IMG/VR virus record: IMGVR_UViG_3300036853_000241
Coordinates: 1 to 40,702 of that record
Length of the DNA stretch: 40,702 bases
Strand: one strand, 5' to 3'
Source: a virus
Below are positions 6,159 through 13,075 of the stretch, piece by piece. A program made the translations under genes and the position numbers. The notes beneath the pieces are model-generated. The model searched no databases. It worked only from the letters and a program-made list of their open reading frames with translations, and was not told where the DNA came from. Position 1 is the stretch's first letter. Every line of letters starts with the position of its first letter.

Positions 6159-7010
6159 ATGAGCGCGTTAGACCAAGCGGCGAAGTTGAAAGCGGCACGA
6201 CGGGCGGAACTCGCCGCGGCCGAAGAGGAACGCCAGCGGCAAGAGGAAGCCGCACGTCGAGCATCGAACGAGGCACTGAGTGCGGCCGTCAGAAGTCTCC
6301 TGGAAAGATCCGAACTTGCATGGCTTGAACCGCTCGTGTCGGAGGTCAACTTTCAAAGTGACACGCTCGCCACGATCTCGTTCCAGGTGCCCGGCCACCG
6401 TGCGATCTATACCAGCTTCAGTCGCACCGGGGTTGACCCATTCGCATGGGCTCATCTTCCCTCGGTAAACAGTCGGGCCTTCAATTGGACCGCGGTCGAT
6501 TCGCGCGGCAATCACCCCCAATGCCAAGACATCTCCGACGCGCTCATCGCCGCAGAGATCGAAGGCTGGACGCCGCCCAAGTCGCCGGTGAACAAGGAAC
6601 TGCTCGAAGCTGAAGTGGCAAAGATCTGGCCGGCGATGTTCGCGCATGGCATGCCCGCGGACGTCGCCCTGGAGCTGCTCGAAGAGAAGACGGAGGAAGA
6701 CGCCGAAGTGAACGCGGACGCGCTGCTGATACATGCAGTCGCGTGGATGGCGAACACTCGCCCCACCGATGAGCAGATGGGCGCCTTCACCCATGCGGAT
6801 GCAGGCATGATCGGCGGCGAGGTCCTCATGAGGAATTTCGACAACGCCGAGGCACGCCGCAAACATCTGGCGAACCGACTCTGTGAACGGGAACTGACCG
6901 ACCCCGCATTCGCCGGTCCGTGGCTGGAGTGGTGCGGCCAGATGCGGCACGCGATCGCACTCTGTCGCGCGGTTGCTGCGGAGGCAAGCGCGCAAGGAGA
7001 ACCGAAGTGA
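6159..7010 (+). CDS. Hypothetical protein with N-terminal coiled coil
   Basis: 283 residues, unrecognised. Residues 5-45 are a charged Ala/Glu/Arg coiled coil (KLKAARRAELAAAEEERQRQEE). The middle is alpha/beta with W/F-rich strands, and the C-terminal third is helical with a His/Cys cluster (MRHAIALCRAV). Start ATG 6159 follows GTGAGGGTG. The last codons contain one member of the stem-loop family (6967-6993), and the stop overlaps the GTG start of the next gene. Confidence 0.7.
   Translation: MSALDQAAKLKAARRAELAAAEEERQRQEEAARRASNEALSAAVRSLLERSELAWLEPLVSEVNFQSDTLATISFQVPGHRAIYTSFSRTGVDPFAWAHLPSVNSRAFNWTAVDSRGNHPQCQDISDALIAAEIEGWTPPKSPVNKELLEAEVAKIWPAMFAHGMPADVALELLEEKTEEDAEVNADALLIHAVAWMANTRPTDEQMGAFTHADAGMIGGEVLMRNFDNAEARRKHLANRLCERELTDPAFAGPWLEWCGQMRHAIALCRAVAAEASAQGEPK
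6967..6993. repeat. Stem-loop element 1 (10+7+10)
   Basis: Arms GCGCGGTTGC and GCAAGCGCGC pair with one G-G mismatch at the fifth pair from the loop. The loop is TGCGGAG. It lies in the last codons of the gene ending at 7010. It shares TTGC-7 nt-GCAA and the S-S mismatch position with other family members. Confidence 0.6.
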
Positions 7011-7384
7011 AAGACGACACCAAGCAATACCGCACGATCGACAAGTTCGATCGACTGATGGGCGCACTGGTCGGACTGCCCGACGTGACGCACACCAAGC
7101 CAACCACCTGCGCTGTTGTCTCGCCCCTGATCGGCGAGGCGCAGACGTTCATCATCCAGACCTATCGCCAGCGTGAAGTCGGCGACACGATCTTCTTGCA
7201 GTACGTCGACGGCGAGGGCAGCGTCCGCATCGCGATCCCGCCCGAAGTGGCCGACGCGATCGCACGTCAGCGAGACGCACTCACGAGCAAAGTCCGCAAG
7301 CGAGTCGCACGCGACCAGGCCGCGGCACGCAAGGCGCGCGGCGAGCGGCCGGCGTTCCTGAAGAAGAAGGGCCAACCGAAATGA
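7007..7384 (+). CDS. Hypothetical early protein
   Basis: 125 residues, unrecognised. It begins with GTG overlapping the upstream TGA and has AAGGAG ribosome sites in the preceding codons. The N-terminal 85 residues look like a compact beta-rich domain (TFIIQTYRQREVGDTIFLQYVDGEG cut here as description), with a basic Lys/Arg-rich C-terminal helix that could bind nucleic acid. Its stop overlaps the ParB-like gene, so the two are probably made together. Confidence 0.65.
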   Translation: MKDDTKQYRTIDKFDRLMGALVGLPDVTHTKPTTCAVVSPLIGEAQTFIIQTYRQREVGDTIFLQYVDGEGSVRIAIPPEVADAIARQRDALTSKVRKRVARDQAAARKARGERPAFLKKKGQPK

Positions 7385-8481
7385 GCAAGCAACGCGAACT
7401 ACCGACCGCGAGCCTCTCGCTCCACCCCGAAGCGGGAGTCGTTCCCGAGATGCCCGAAGATCAGTTCAAGCTGTTCCTGGCGGACATCGAGAAGAACGGC
7501 ATTGAAGACCCGCTCGCCGTGTTGCCCGGAACGAAGATCGTCATCCGCGGCCGGACTCGGTTGCGCGCCGCCAACGTCCTCAACCTGCCGTCGGTCCCGG
7601 TAGTCGATGCGGACCTGCGCGGGCAATCGCCGGCGATGTACATGATCCGCGACGCCGTGCTTCGCCGCCAGCTCACCAAAGATCAACGCGCGGCCCTGGC
7701 TGCCGAGATCGAAGAGGACCTCACCAAAGCGGCGAAGGAGCGACAGCGGGAAGGCGGCAAGAAGGGGGCAGCAACCGCCGGACGTGGGCGTCCGAAGCAG
7801 GGCGATAATGGGGTTGTGGCGAATTCGCCACAACCCAAACCGGCTCCGAAGTCCCGGGACACCGCCGCGGCGATCGCCGGCGCGAAGCCCCGGGCCGTGT
7901 CCGACGCGAAGAAGTTGAAGAAGGTAGACCCCAAGGGATTCGAGCAGGTGAAGGCCGGTACCGTCACGCTCGCCGCGGCGAAGAACGCCGCGGGCATCAC
8001 CACGCCGAAGAAGGATCCCGCACCGTCGACACAACCGGCCGGGACGCCCCTTGATACCATCCAGAATTTCCCCACCGAGGCTCTCGCACCTCTGGCTCTC
8101 AAAGGCGTCCGCACTGTCGAGGACCTCGACGAGCAGCTCGCGGCCCTCCGCAAAGAGAGGGGCCGCAGCAGCGCCACACGCACCCATGTCCTGAGCAACC
8201 TGATCCCTGAGAACACGATGCTCGCCTGGAAGGCAGGCGACGCGCTGATTGATCATTTCGGGCCAACGAAGCAGCCGCCCAAACCCCCGCCTGCTCCGAA
8301 GCCATCCGATACCCCGCACGAACTCAAGCCCTGTCCCTTCTGCGAATCGTCGAACGTGGAGTACGTCAAGGGCCTTGGGATGTGCGTCATGTGTCATGAG
8401 TGCGGCAGCAACGGGCCGCGGAAGACGAGTGAGGTCGCCTGTTGCGTCGCGTGGAACAAAGCGCCGAGGGCCAAGAAATGA
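7381..8481 (+). CDS. ParB/Srx-like protein fused to Lar-type zinc domain
   Basis: 366 residues. Residues 1-115 look like a ParB/sulfiredoxin-fold N-terminal domain: a conserved NGIEDPLAVL turn, then VIRGRTRLRAANVL in place of the usual GxHR motif, followed by LRRQLTKDQRAALAAEI. A long Lys/Ala/Pro linker with one helical segment (AVSDAKKLKKVDP...) follows. Residues 315-366 match the Lar restriction-alleviation zinc module: LKPCPFCESSNVEY (C318, C321), CHECG (C338, C341) and the final AWN. The fusion may combine DNA binding with anti-restriction or host-factor control. It is coupled to the neighbours by 4-bp overlaps. Confidence 0.8.
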   Translation: MSKQRELPTASLSLHPEAGVVPEMPEDQFKLFLADIEKNGIEDPLAVLPGTKIVIRGRTRLRAANVLNLPSVPVVDADLRGQSPAMYMIRDAVLRRQLTKDQRAALAAEIEEDLTKAAKERQREGGKKGAATAGRGRPKQGDNGVVANSPQPKPAPKSRDTAAAIAGAKPRAVSDAKKLKKVDPKGFEQVKAGTVTLAAAKNAAGITTPKKDPAPSTQPAGTPLDTIQNFPTEALAPLALKGVRTVEDLDEQLAALRKERGRSSATRTHVLSNLIPENTMLAWKAGDALIDHFGPTKQPPKPPPAPKPSDTPHELKPCPFCESSNVEYVKGLGMCVMCHECGSNGPRKTSEVACCVAWNKAPRAKK

Positions 8482-8669
8482 GCGAGGGTACAACACCGGT
8501 TGCTGCGATTTGGGCTGACCGCGAGCTGATGCAGACTACGGCCCTGGCGCTACTGGCGAACCTCAAGTTCGCGGTGTGGTGCATCGAGAACCCGGGCCTC
8601 GGACCAACGCCCGATGCGCTCGCCAACATGAAAACCGCAATCGCACAAGCAGAGGAGAACCTCAAGTGA
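8478..8669 (+). CDS. Small hypothetical protein
   Basis: 63 residues, mostly helical, Ala/Leu-rich, with one Trp-Cys (VWCIENPG). The start ATG overlaps the stop of the ParB-like gene (ATGA). No family recognised. The stop overlaps the GTG start of the next gene. Confidence 0.6.
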   Translation: MSEGTTPVAAIWADRELMQTTALALLANLKFAVWCIENPGLGPTPDALANMKTAIAQAEENLK

Positions 8670-9001
8670 GCACTTGGAGAAAGCGACGGGAAGCCGCCCG
8701 GCGATCGGCGTTCCTCAACTCGACACCGCCTGTTGAATGGAAGTTGACAGTCGCCGAGAGGTTCAAGCGGTATTGGGAACACATCCACCCCGACCCGCTG
8801 ACCAGGCCCGACGACGAGTCGGCTCAGTTCATCGAAACCCGACGCTCGTTCTATGCCGGCGTCTTCGACATGATCGGCGCGATGCGGGCTATAGCAGAGC
8901 CGGGGGTAGCGGAGGAAGAAGGGACAGCGCACCTCGAAGCGTGTTACCTCGAATGCGTTGCCTTCTACGAGCGGATGAAAAAGCTGTACGGGATCGACTG
9001 A
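8666..9001 (+). CDS. Hypothetical protein
   Basis: 111 residues, unrecognised. The GTG start overlaps the previous stop and GAGGAG lies nearby. The protein has a basic N-terminus (STWRKRREAARRSAF) and a helical, aromatic core (RSFYAGVFDMIGAMRAI, CYLECVAFYERMKKLYG). This pattern occurs in small phage hypothetical proteins next to GPWxxx/IAAAPD-type genes. The stop at 8999-9001 is followed at once by stem-loop element 2. Confidence 0.65.
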   Translation: MSTWRKRREAARRSAFLNSTPPVEWKLTVAERFKRYWEHIHPDPLTRPDDESAQFIETRRSFYAGVFDMIGAMRAIAEPGVAEEEGTAHLEACYLECVAFYERMKKLYGID

Positions 9002-9002
9002 C

Positions 9003-9029
9003 GACCGGTTGCTCCGGATGCAACCGCGC
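9003..9029. repeat. Stem-loop element 2
   Basis: Arms GACCGGTTGC and GCAACCGCGC form seven perfect pairs next to a 7-nt loop (TCCGGAT). It begins two bases after a stop codon and ends 13 bases before the GTG start at 9043. Confidence 0.7.
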
Positions 9030-9042
9030 TAGAGGGAACCAA

Positions 9043-9303
9043 GTGGCCAAGCACAAAGCGGCGAAGCGGACGAAGCGCGAATCAGTCGGCGCGGACCAGA
9101 TCATGAATGCCATCGTCGCGCAACTGGAGATCGCTGCTGAGATCGAGCGAGAGCTGAAAAAACTGGCGAAGGTCTACCAGTTGGAAGCCAAGCTCACCGT
9201 GGCCAAGTATTACGGGCTGACTCTCGCCCAGGTCGATCTGCCCTTTGTGGAATGGCGTTCATTACGCGACAGATACGAGCAGGAGACGGGCAAGAAGTTG
9301 TGA
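9043..9303 (+). CDS. Small helical protein
   Basis: 86 residues, GTG start. It begins with a basic segment (AKHKAAKRTKRES) and continues as amphipathic helices (IAAEIERELKKLAKVYQLEAKL). The purine-rich AGAGGGAACCAA upstream is the ribosome site. It sits between stem-loop elements 2 and 3. Function not recognised. Confidence 0.6.
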   Translation: MAKHKAAKRTKRESVGADQIMNAIVAQLEIAAEIERELKKLAKVYQLEAKLTVAKYYGLTLAQVDLPFVEWRSLRDRYEQETGKKL

Positions 9304-9308
9304 TTCAC

Positions 9309-9335
9309 GACCGGTTGCTTGTGGAGCAAGAGGTC
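9309..9335. repeat. Stem-loop element 3
   Basis: Arms GACCGGTTGC and GCAAGAGGTC pair 4+4 with a two-base internal mismatch. The 7-nt loop is TTGTGGA. It lies between the stop at 9303 and the GAGGAG ribosome site of the gene at 9352. Confidence 0.7.
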
Positions 9336-9351
9336 GAACTGAGGAGATGCG

Positions 9352-9672
9352 ATGAAGGCGAAACACACAAAAGGACCGTGGGCCGTTGAGAACGTGAACT
9401 CAGACGCACTGCACGACGTGATTATGGATTACCAGATTCCCGGCGCGGGCTTCCCATGTCTTGTCGCCACGGTGTTTGCTGACGATGATCCGCACCGGCC
9501 GGGTGACATTTCGAACGCCGAGGCCGAAGCGAACGCCCGATTAATCGCCGCCGCTCCGGATATGCTCGCTGCCCTGGAGGATGTGGCCACTGCGTGCGAA
9601 GGAACCGCAATTGTGCCCGTCTCTACCATTCTTCCGGCCGTGCTCGCCGCCTTAAAAAAGGCGAACCAATGA
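9352..9672 (+). CDS. Widespread phage protein of unknown role (GPW...LIAAAPDMLAAL type)
   Basis: 106 residues. It matches a very common phage hypothetical family by its pattern: HTKGPWAVE at the N-terminus, a variable middle, then AEANARLIAAAPDMLAALEDV. The function of the family is not known to me. GAGGAGATGCG precedes the ATG. Stem-loop elements flank it on both sides, so it looks like one unit of a string of small cargo genes. Confidence 0.8.
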   Translation: MKAKHTKGPWAVENVNSDALHDVIMDYQIPGAGFPCLVATVFADDDPHRPGDISNAEAEANARLIAAAPDMLAALEDVATACEGTAIVPVSTILPAVLAALKKANQ

Positions 9673-9697
9673 CCGCTTGCTCTCATAGCAACCGGTC
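9671..9697. repeat. Stem-loop element 4
   Basis: Arms GACCGCTTGC and GCAACCGGTC pair over ten positions with one C-C mismatch. The loop is TCTCATA. It starts within the stop codon of the upstream gene and lies just before the AAGGAG ribosome site of the gene at 9719. This is the best-paired of the intergenic copies. Confidence 0.75.
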
Positions 9698-9718
9698 GAG
9701 AACCAAGGAGAAGCCGTC

Positions 9719-10201
9719 ATGCAGGTGATCACGATCAAGCCCGAATGGCGAACGAGCACGGTGATTGCACTGTGTCAGCACATGCGTGACGCGCAGGACT
9801 TCGCGGCGATGCCGATTCTGGCCGACGCTCTGCAAGACGCGGACTGCGATAACGAGAATTTGTTGCAAGTGCTTCGTTTCGGATCTGGCAACTACGCCGA
9901 AGACGCGGCGATCGTGGCGATGATCAAGAGCCCCGATGCCGCCACCTCGGTTCGCTGGCTCCTTGCGTTTGCCGACGCCCACGATGGTTCCGGGTATGAG
10001 GACCATTATTCCCGGAAGTGGACATATCAGGACTTCATGGAAGCCGCCGCGAATTACCTTCGGACTGGTGACTACATCACCGGCGGAACCGAGCTCGAAG
10101 CCGAGAGTGTGCCTGACGTGTTCTGGGATCATTACCAAGCCATAACGGGTCAGCAAGTGCCGGAGTCGAAGCGAGGCAGCTTCTTCTCCTGCTCGTGTTG
10201 A
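9719..10201 (+). CDS. Hypothetical protein
   Basis: 160 residues, acidic and helical, ending in a Cys-rich tip (FFSCSC). The segment AAMPILADALQDADCDNENLL recalls the ADWLEE motif of TIGR02996-type domains typical of Gemmata proteins, but the match is partial. AAGGAGAAGCCGTC precedes the ATG. It is flanked by stem-loop elements 4 and 5. Confidence 0.65.
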   Translation: MQVITIKPEWRTSTVIALCQHMRDAQDFAAMPILADALQDADCDNENLLQVLRFGSGNYAEDAAIVAMIKSPDAATSVRWLLAFADAHDGSGYEDHYSRKWTYQDFMEAAANYLRTGDYITGGTELEAESVPDVFWDHYQAITGQQVPESKRGSFFSCSC

Positions 10202-10206
10202 CCCAC

Positions 10207-10233
10207 GACCACCTGCTACATCAGCAACCGCGC
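10207..10233. repeat. Stem-loop element 5 (degenerate left arm)
   Basis: The right arm GCAACCGCGC equals that of element 2. The left arm GACCACCTGC has diverged, so only part still pairs. The 7-nt loop is TACATCA. It lies between the stop at 10201 and the ATG at 10246. Confidence 0.5.
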
Positions 10234-10245
10234 AAGGGAAGCAAG

Positions 10246-10701
10246 ATGAGATGGAAGAGGATCATGATGAGGTGGTTCTCTACACGAATCAGGGTGCCCA
10301 TGAAGACCTACAAGCCACCGGAGAGGGATGAAGCGGTCGCCTTTGTGAAGGCGATTCTCGACGGCGACACGAGCGCCGCCGCGGTGTTCGCAGACTGGCT
10401 GGAGGAACACGGCGACAAACGCGCCGTGTTGCTTCGCCGGCGTTGGAAGCTCTGGCAGAAGAAAATCGCGGAAGCAGACAAGCCCGAACGGGTTCTTATC
10501 AGGGATTGGAAAAGGAGGGTACGAGCTGCCCGCGCCCGATCTCTGATTGACCGCACCGACGAGGAGATACTTGAAATGGTCAAAGCGCACATCAGACGCA
10601 GTGCCGACTACTCATTCTGCAAGTACGTCCGCGAAAAGTTCCACGACGAGTACCTTTGGATCCCAATCGACACAAACTCCCAAGCGTACTTGTCGTCGTG
10701 A
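10246..10701 (+). CDS. TIGR02996-type domain protein
   Basis: 151 residues. Residues about 30-68 (AFVKAILDGDTSAAAVFADWLEEHGDKR) fit the TIGR02996 repeat-companion domain, which I know mainly from Gemmata and some myxobacteria, with the hallmark ADWLEE.GD. The rest is basic and helical. The frame is open upstream to 10195, but that would translate the stem-loop element; ATG 10246 after GGGAAGCAAG is preferred. The host-like domain suggests acquisition from a planctomycete chromosome. Confidence 0.75.
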   Translation: MRWKRIMMRWFSTRIRVPMKTYKPPERDEAVAFVKAILDGDTSAAAVFADWLEEHGDKRAVLLRRRWKLWQKKIAEADKPERVLIRDWKRRVRAARARSLIDRTDEEILEMVKAHIRRSADYSFCKYVREKFHDEYLWIPIDTNSQAYLSS

Positions 10702-10850
10702 AGAAAGCCCGCATCGGATGCGTGGCTGCATGGGGCAGGGAATGCCCCTCCCCGGCCGCAAGGAACGCGGCCCGCCTGTGACGCCCGCGGGCAAAGCGTG
10801 GATCCCGTCCGTCCGCGGGTGTTCACAGGTCTTCAGGCCTGAGACTCAAT
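10702..10850. other. Short intergenic gap with small hairpins
   Basis: 149 bases with no gene. Several GC-rich self-complementary stretches (for example around GGCCGC...GCGGCC near 10755-10775) suggest local folding. No clear promoter or T-run was seen. Confidence 0.4.
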
Positions 10851-11276
10851 ATGAGCCGCGCGAACATCGATCGCATGTGCAAAGTCTTCGGCCTGGAAAG
10901 TCCTTTCAACAAGAGCGCTGAGGAGATCGCCATGAACCGCACGGCTCGCAAGAAGTCGCAGGGTCGGAAACCGTCGAAGCGCAAGCTGCTTTGCCAACCC
11001 GAGGACCTCTTTGAACCGATGCCGCCGCTGCCGGCCGATGCGATGCCGGCGACGATCGCGGACATGAACCAGGTGAAGGACGGGCTGGATATGCTCGTGA
11101 CGATGGTTCAGCACCTGGTCGACCAGTCCGCACGACCGCTTGCTCGGGCTGCAACCGGTCAAACCGAACGCGTTGTTGAGGTCGTTCACATCGGGGAGCA
11201 GCTCTACCGCGAGATCAAGGCCCGGCTGGAGAAGGATTTTCCGGCCCTCAAAAAGCAGCGGAGCAAAAAGCGATGA
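10851..11276 (+). CDS. Hypothetical basic protein
   Basis: 141 residues, unrecognised. Basic at both ends (RTARKKSQGRKPSKRK near 35-50 and KKQRSKKR at the C-terminus) with a helical middle that could dimerise (NQVKDGLDMLVTMVQHLVDQ). An internal ATG at 10932 is an alternative start. The segment coding RPLARAATGQ (11134-11160) is a well-formed member of the stem-loop family, so an element seems to have been absorbed into the reading frame. Confidence 0.6.
   Translation: MSRANIDRMCKVFGLESPFNKSAEEIAMNRTARKKSQGRKPSKRKLLCQPEDLFEPMPPLPADAMPATIADMNQVKDGLDMLVTMVQHLVDQSARPLARAATGQTERVVEVVHIGEQLYREIKARLEKDFPALKKQRSKKR
11134..11160. repeat. Stem-loop element 6, inside a coding region
   Basis: Arms GACCGCTTGC and GCAACCGGTC are identical to element 4, with the same C-C mismatch. 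The 7-nt loop is TCGGGCT. It lies within the gene 10851-11276. Confidence 0.7.
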
Positions 11277-11617
11277 AACGCAGGAAGCGACCGAAACCGA
11301 AGCTACTCGAATTGCAGATCACCGCCCGGCCCGGCAACGATGGGGAACGAGACGTGTACTTACTCGAGCGCAGCGGGCGGGAAGCGGGGGCTCGATCGCT
11401 CTTCATGTGGCACACCAACGCACCGCTGGCGACCGTTCGCCGCATCATCGCATGGGCCGAGGGGCAGCAAATCCGCATCGTTCAGGATCCGCCGGGAAAC
11501 TTCCATGAAACGACCAAAGCATCTTCGCTACCGCTCCGAGGCTCACGCCCAAATCGAGAACGGGCCGATCGTAAACGAAGCGGACGCCGACGAGCGGGAC
11601 GCCAAAGCGATCGGTAA
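11273..11617 (+). CDS. Small hypothetical protein with overlapping 3' end
   Basis: 114 residues, start ATG overlapping the previous stop. Residues about 10-75 look like a compact beta/alpha domain (LLELQITARPGNDGERDVYLLE..., TVRRIIAWAEGQ). The last 35 residues are Arg-rich and overlap the next gene in another frame, so the real fold probably ends near residue 78 and the tail is a read-on. Unrecognised family. Confidence 0.6.
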   Translation: MKRRKRPKPKLLELQITARPGNDGERDVYLLERSGREAGARSLFMWHTNAPLATVRRIIAWAEGQQIRIVQDPPGNFHETTKASSLPLRGSRPNRERADRKRSGRRRAGRQSDR

Positions 11618-11687
11618 TCTGCTCCGCGTCGTGTTCAGCAACAAACCCAAACACCCCAAACGCAAGCGAACCAAGAGGAAGCCATGA
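11505..11687 (+). CDS. Small basic protein, overlapping frame
   Basis: 60 residues from ATG 11505, overlapping the preceding gene by 113 bases in a different frame. It ends in a Lys/Arg/Pro-rich tail (KHPKRKRTKRKP). ATGA coupling to the next gene (11684) supports its reality. The ribosome site is weak (GGGAAAC). Function unknown. Confidence 0.5.
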   Translation: MKRPKHLRYRSEAHAQIENGPIVNEADADERDAKAIGNLLRVVFSNKPKHPKRKRTKRKP

Positions 11688-11944
11688 ACCGCGAAAGGCT
11701 CTTCGCCGAATCCCTCGATCGACTGGTTGCTCAGCATCCCTGCCTGGAAATGCGATTGGACTGGACAACGGCCATCGCGATGGTTGCTCACCTTCAGCTC
11801 GCCTTGCGGCATCCTGGAAACCGCGGCGAATCCGCCGGCCTGATTCGCACAATGCTCGACGATCTCTTCACGCAGATCGAACGCGTGGAACCTACGTTGG
11901 CCAAGTTGCTTCGCCTCGGCGATAATCCTCAGCACGACGTATAG
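11684..11944 (+). CDS. Small hypothetical protein
   Basis: 86 residues, helical (TAIAMVAHLQLALRHPGN..., RTMLDDLFTQIERVEP). It fits small phage accessory proteins. Start ATG overlaps the upstream stop, with AAGAGGAAGCC as ribosome site. No family assigned. Confidence 0.65.
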   Translation: MNRERLFAESLDRLVAQHPCLEMRLDWTTAIAMVAHLQLALRHPGNRGESAGLIRTMLDDLFTQIERVEPTLAKLLRLGDNPQHDV

Positions 11945-11969
11945 CGCATAATCCAGGAGGGCAACGCCC

Positions 11970-12554
11970 ATGCCCGCCGACCTCAGCTCCGACACGTTCA
12001 TTCTCGAACTCAAGCCCGGCCCGGATCCGCTCAAACGCCAGGGCATCAACCGCGAACCAATCTACCGTCTACGACGCTTGCTGAAGCTCGCAGCTCGCGA
12101 ATGCGGATTCCGGGTGAAGTGGGGACAGATCACGCCAGCGATCGAGCTACGCGAACCAGAACGCGAATACGGGGGCATCATGATCCGCTTCGCCGATGGG
12201 CCGGCTGCCGAGCAGCTCCTGATGTTGCGACGCGCACCGCTTTACATGCGAGTGGTCTTCAACACCCTAAAGCAGGAGTGGGACGCCCTCGACCAGCTCG
12301 TCGACAAGCCGGATCCGGGCGACGCCATATTCGTTTATCGTCGCGTAGGCGAGCCATCGCACGCGTTCATCGACTGGACCGAAAAGGGCCGACGTTGCGG
12401 CGGATGCTTCGCCAGTGCGTCGTATAGCTACGTGGCCGAGCAGCCCGACGAGGCGGTTGTTCGCAATACCGAGAAGTGGCGGGACTGGTGTTGGGCTCAG
12501 GTGAAAAAATCGCCCGAGCCGGCCCCGGCCTCTTCGGGTCCTTCCGCTTCGTGA
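11970..12554 (+). CDS. Hypothetical protein
   Basis: 194 residues, unrecognised. The N-terminal 50 residues include a basic helix (YRLRRLLKLAARECGF). The centre is mixed and contains WTEKGRRCGGCFASAS, and the C-terminus is a Pro/Ser-rich tail. A strong AGGAGG precedes the ATG, with CGCCC before it as in many late genes. It may be a late-early protein close to the packaging module. Confidence 0.65.
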   Translation: MPADLSSDTFILELKPGPDPLKRQGINREPIYRLRRLLKLAARECGFRVKWGQITPAIELREPEREYGGIMIRFADGPAAEQLLMLRRAPLYMRVVFNTLKQEWDALDQLVDKPDPGDAIFVYRRVGEPSHAFIDWTEKGRRCGGCFASASYSYVAEQPDEAVVRNTEKWRDWCWAQVKKSPEPAPASSGPSAS

Positions 12555-12619
12555 ATTTCTTCCGATGCCCATCAGGGAACTGTTGAGCTTTAGGACACAG
12601 TTTGTTTGGGAGGCTCGCC

Positions 12620-12988
12620 GTGCCGAAGTTCGAAGAGTTTACCGCGAAGCTGCTCGATGAAGTTGCGAACTCTCTGTCGGGACCGATGGGCGTGTTCACG
12701 ACGACCGGCCCGAACACGATGCTCGACGGCGTCAGCTTCGAATCCATTCACAGAACGATGGTGCAGTTTCAAGCTGAGACGCGAAGGATCGAAGACGACC
12801 TCCTGGCCGCGCTGGGGGACTACATCGCCCGCAGCGGCGAGAAGCTGTACGTGTGGGCTGAGCGGCTCGACACGCCGTTCCCGGAGTTCGTCGAGATCCT
12901 GGGGGGCAAGCGTCGCCCGATTCCGGCCCGATTCTGGGACCAGGTACGGAGAGTGTTCGACGCGACTAAATCACCCCGCCTTTCCTGA
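12620..12988 (+). CDS. Hypothetical protein upstream of the terminase
   Basis: 122 residues with a GTG start after GGGAGGCTCGCC. It is helical and acidic, ending RPIPARFWDQVRRVFDATKSP. Its place directly before the large terminase suggests a small terminase or packaging accessory, but no DNA-binding motif is visible, so this is only positional. Confidence 0.6.
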   Translation: MPKFEEFTAKLLDEVANSLSGPMGVFTTTGPNTMLDGVSFESIHRTMVQFQAETRRIEDDLLAALGDYIARSGEKLYVWAERLDTPFPEFVEILGGKRRPIPARFWDQVRRVFDATKSPRLS

Positions 12989-13019
12989 ATGACCCATTCC
13001 AACAACCGGTATCCGTCGT

Positions 13020-13058
13020 TGTGGCTCGCGCGTGCGGCGCGATAAGATGCGAGCCACA
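13020..13058 (+). terminator. Hairpin upstream of the terminase gene
   Basis: Ten-bp arms at 13020-13029 and 13049-13058 enclose a 19-base loop in the 87-base gap before the terminase gene. No T-run follows. It may separate early from late transcription or be a packaging-related site; undecided. Confidence 0.4.
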
Positions 13059-13075
13059 CCAAGGGAATCACAGCC

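Noticed and set aside
10195-10245. Upstream start for the TIGR02996-type gene
   Set aside because: It would translate through the stem-loop element and overlaps the preceding stop without a ribosome site; ATG 10246 is more plausible.
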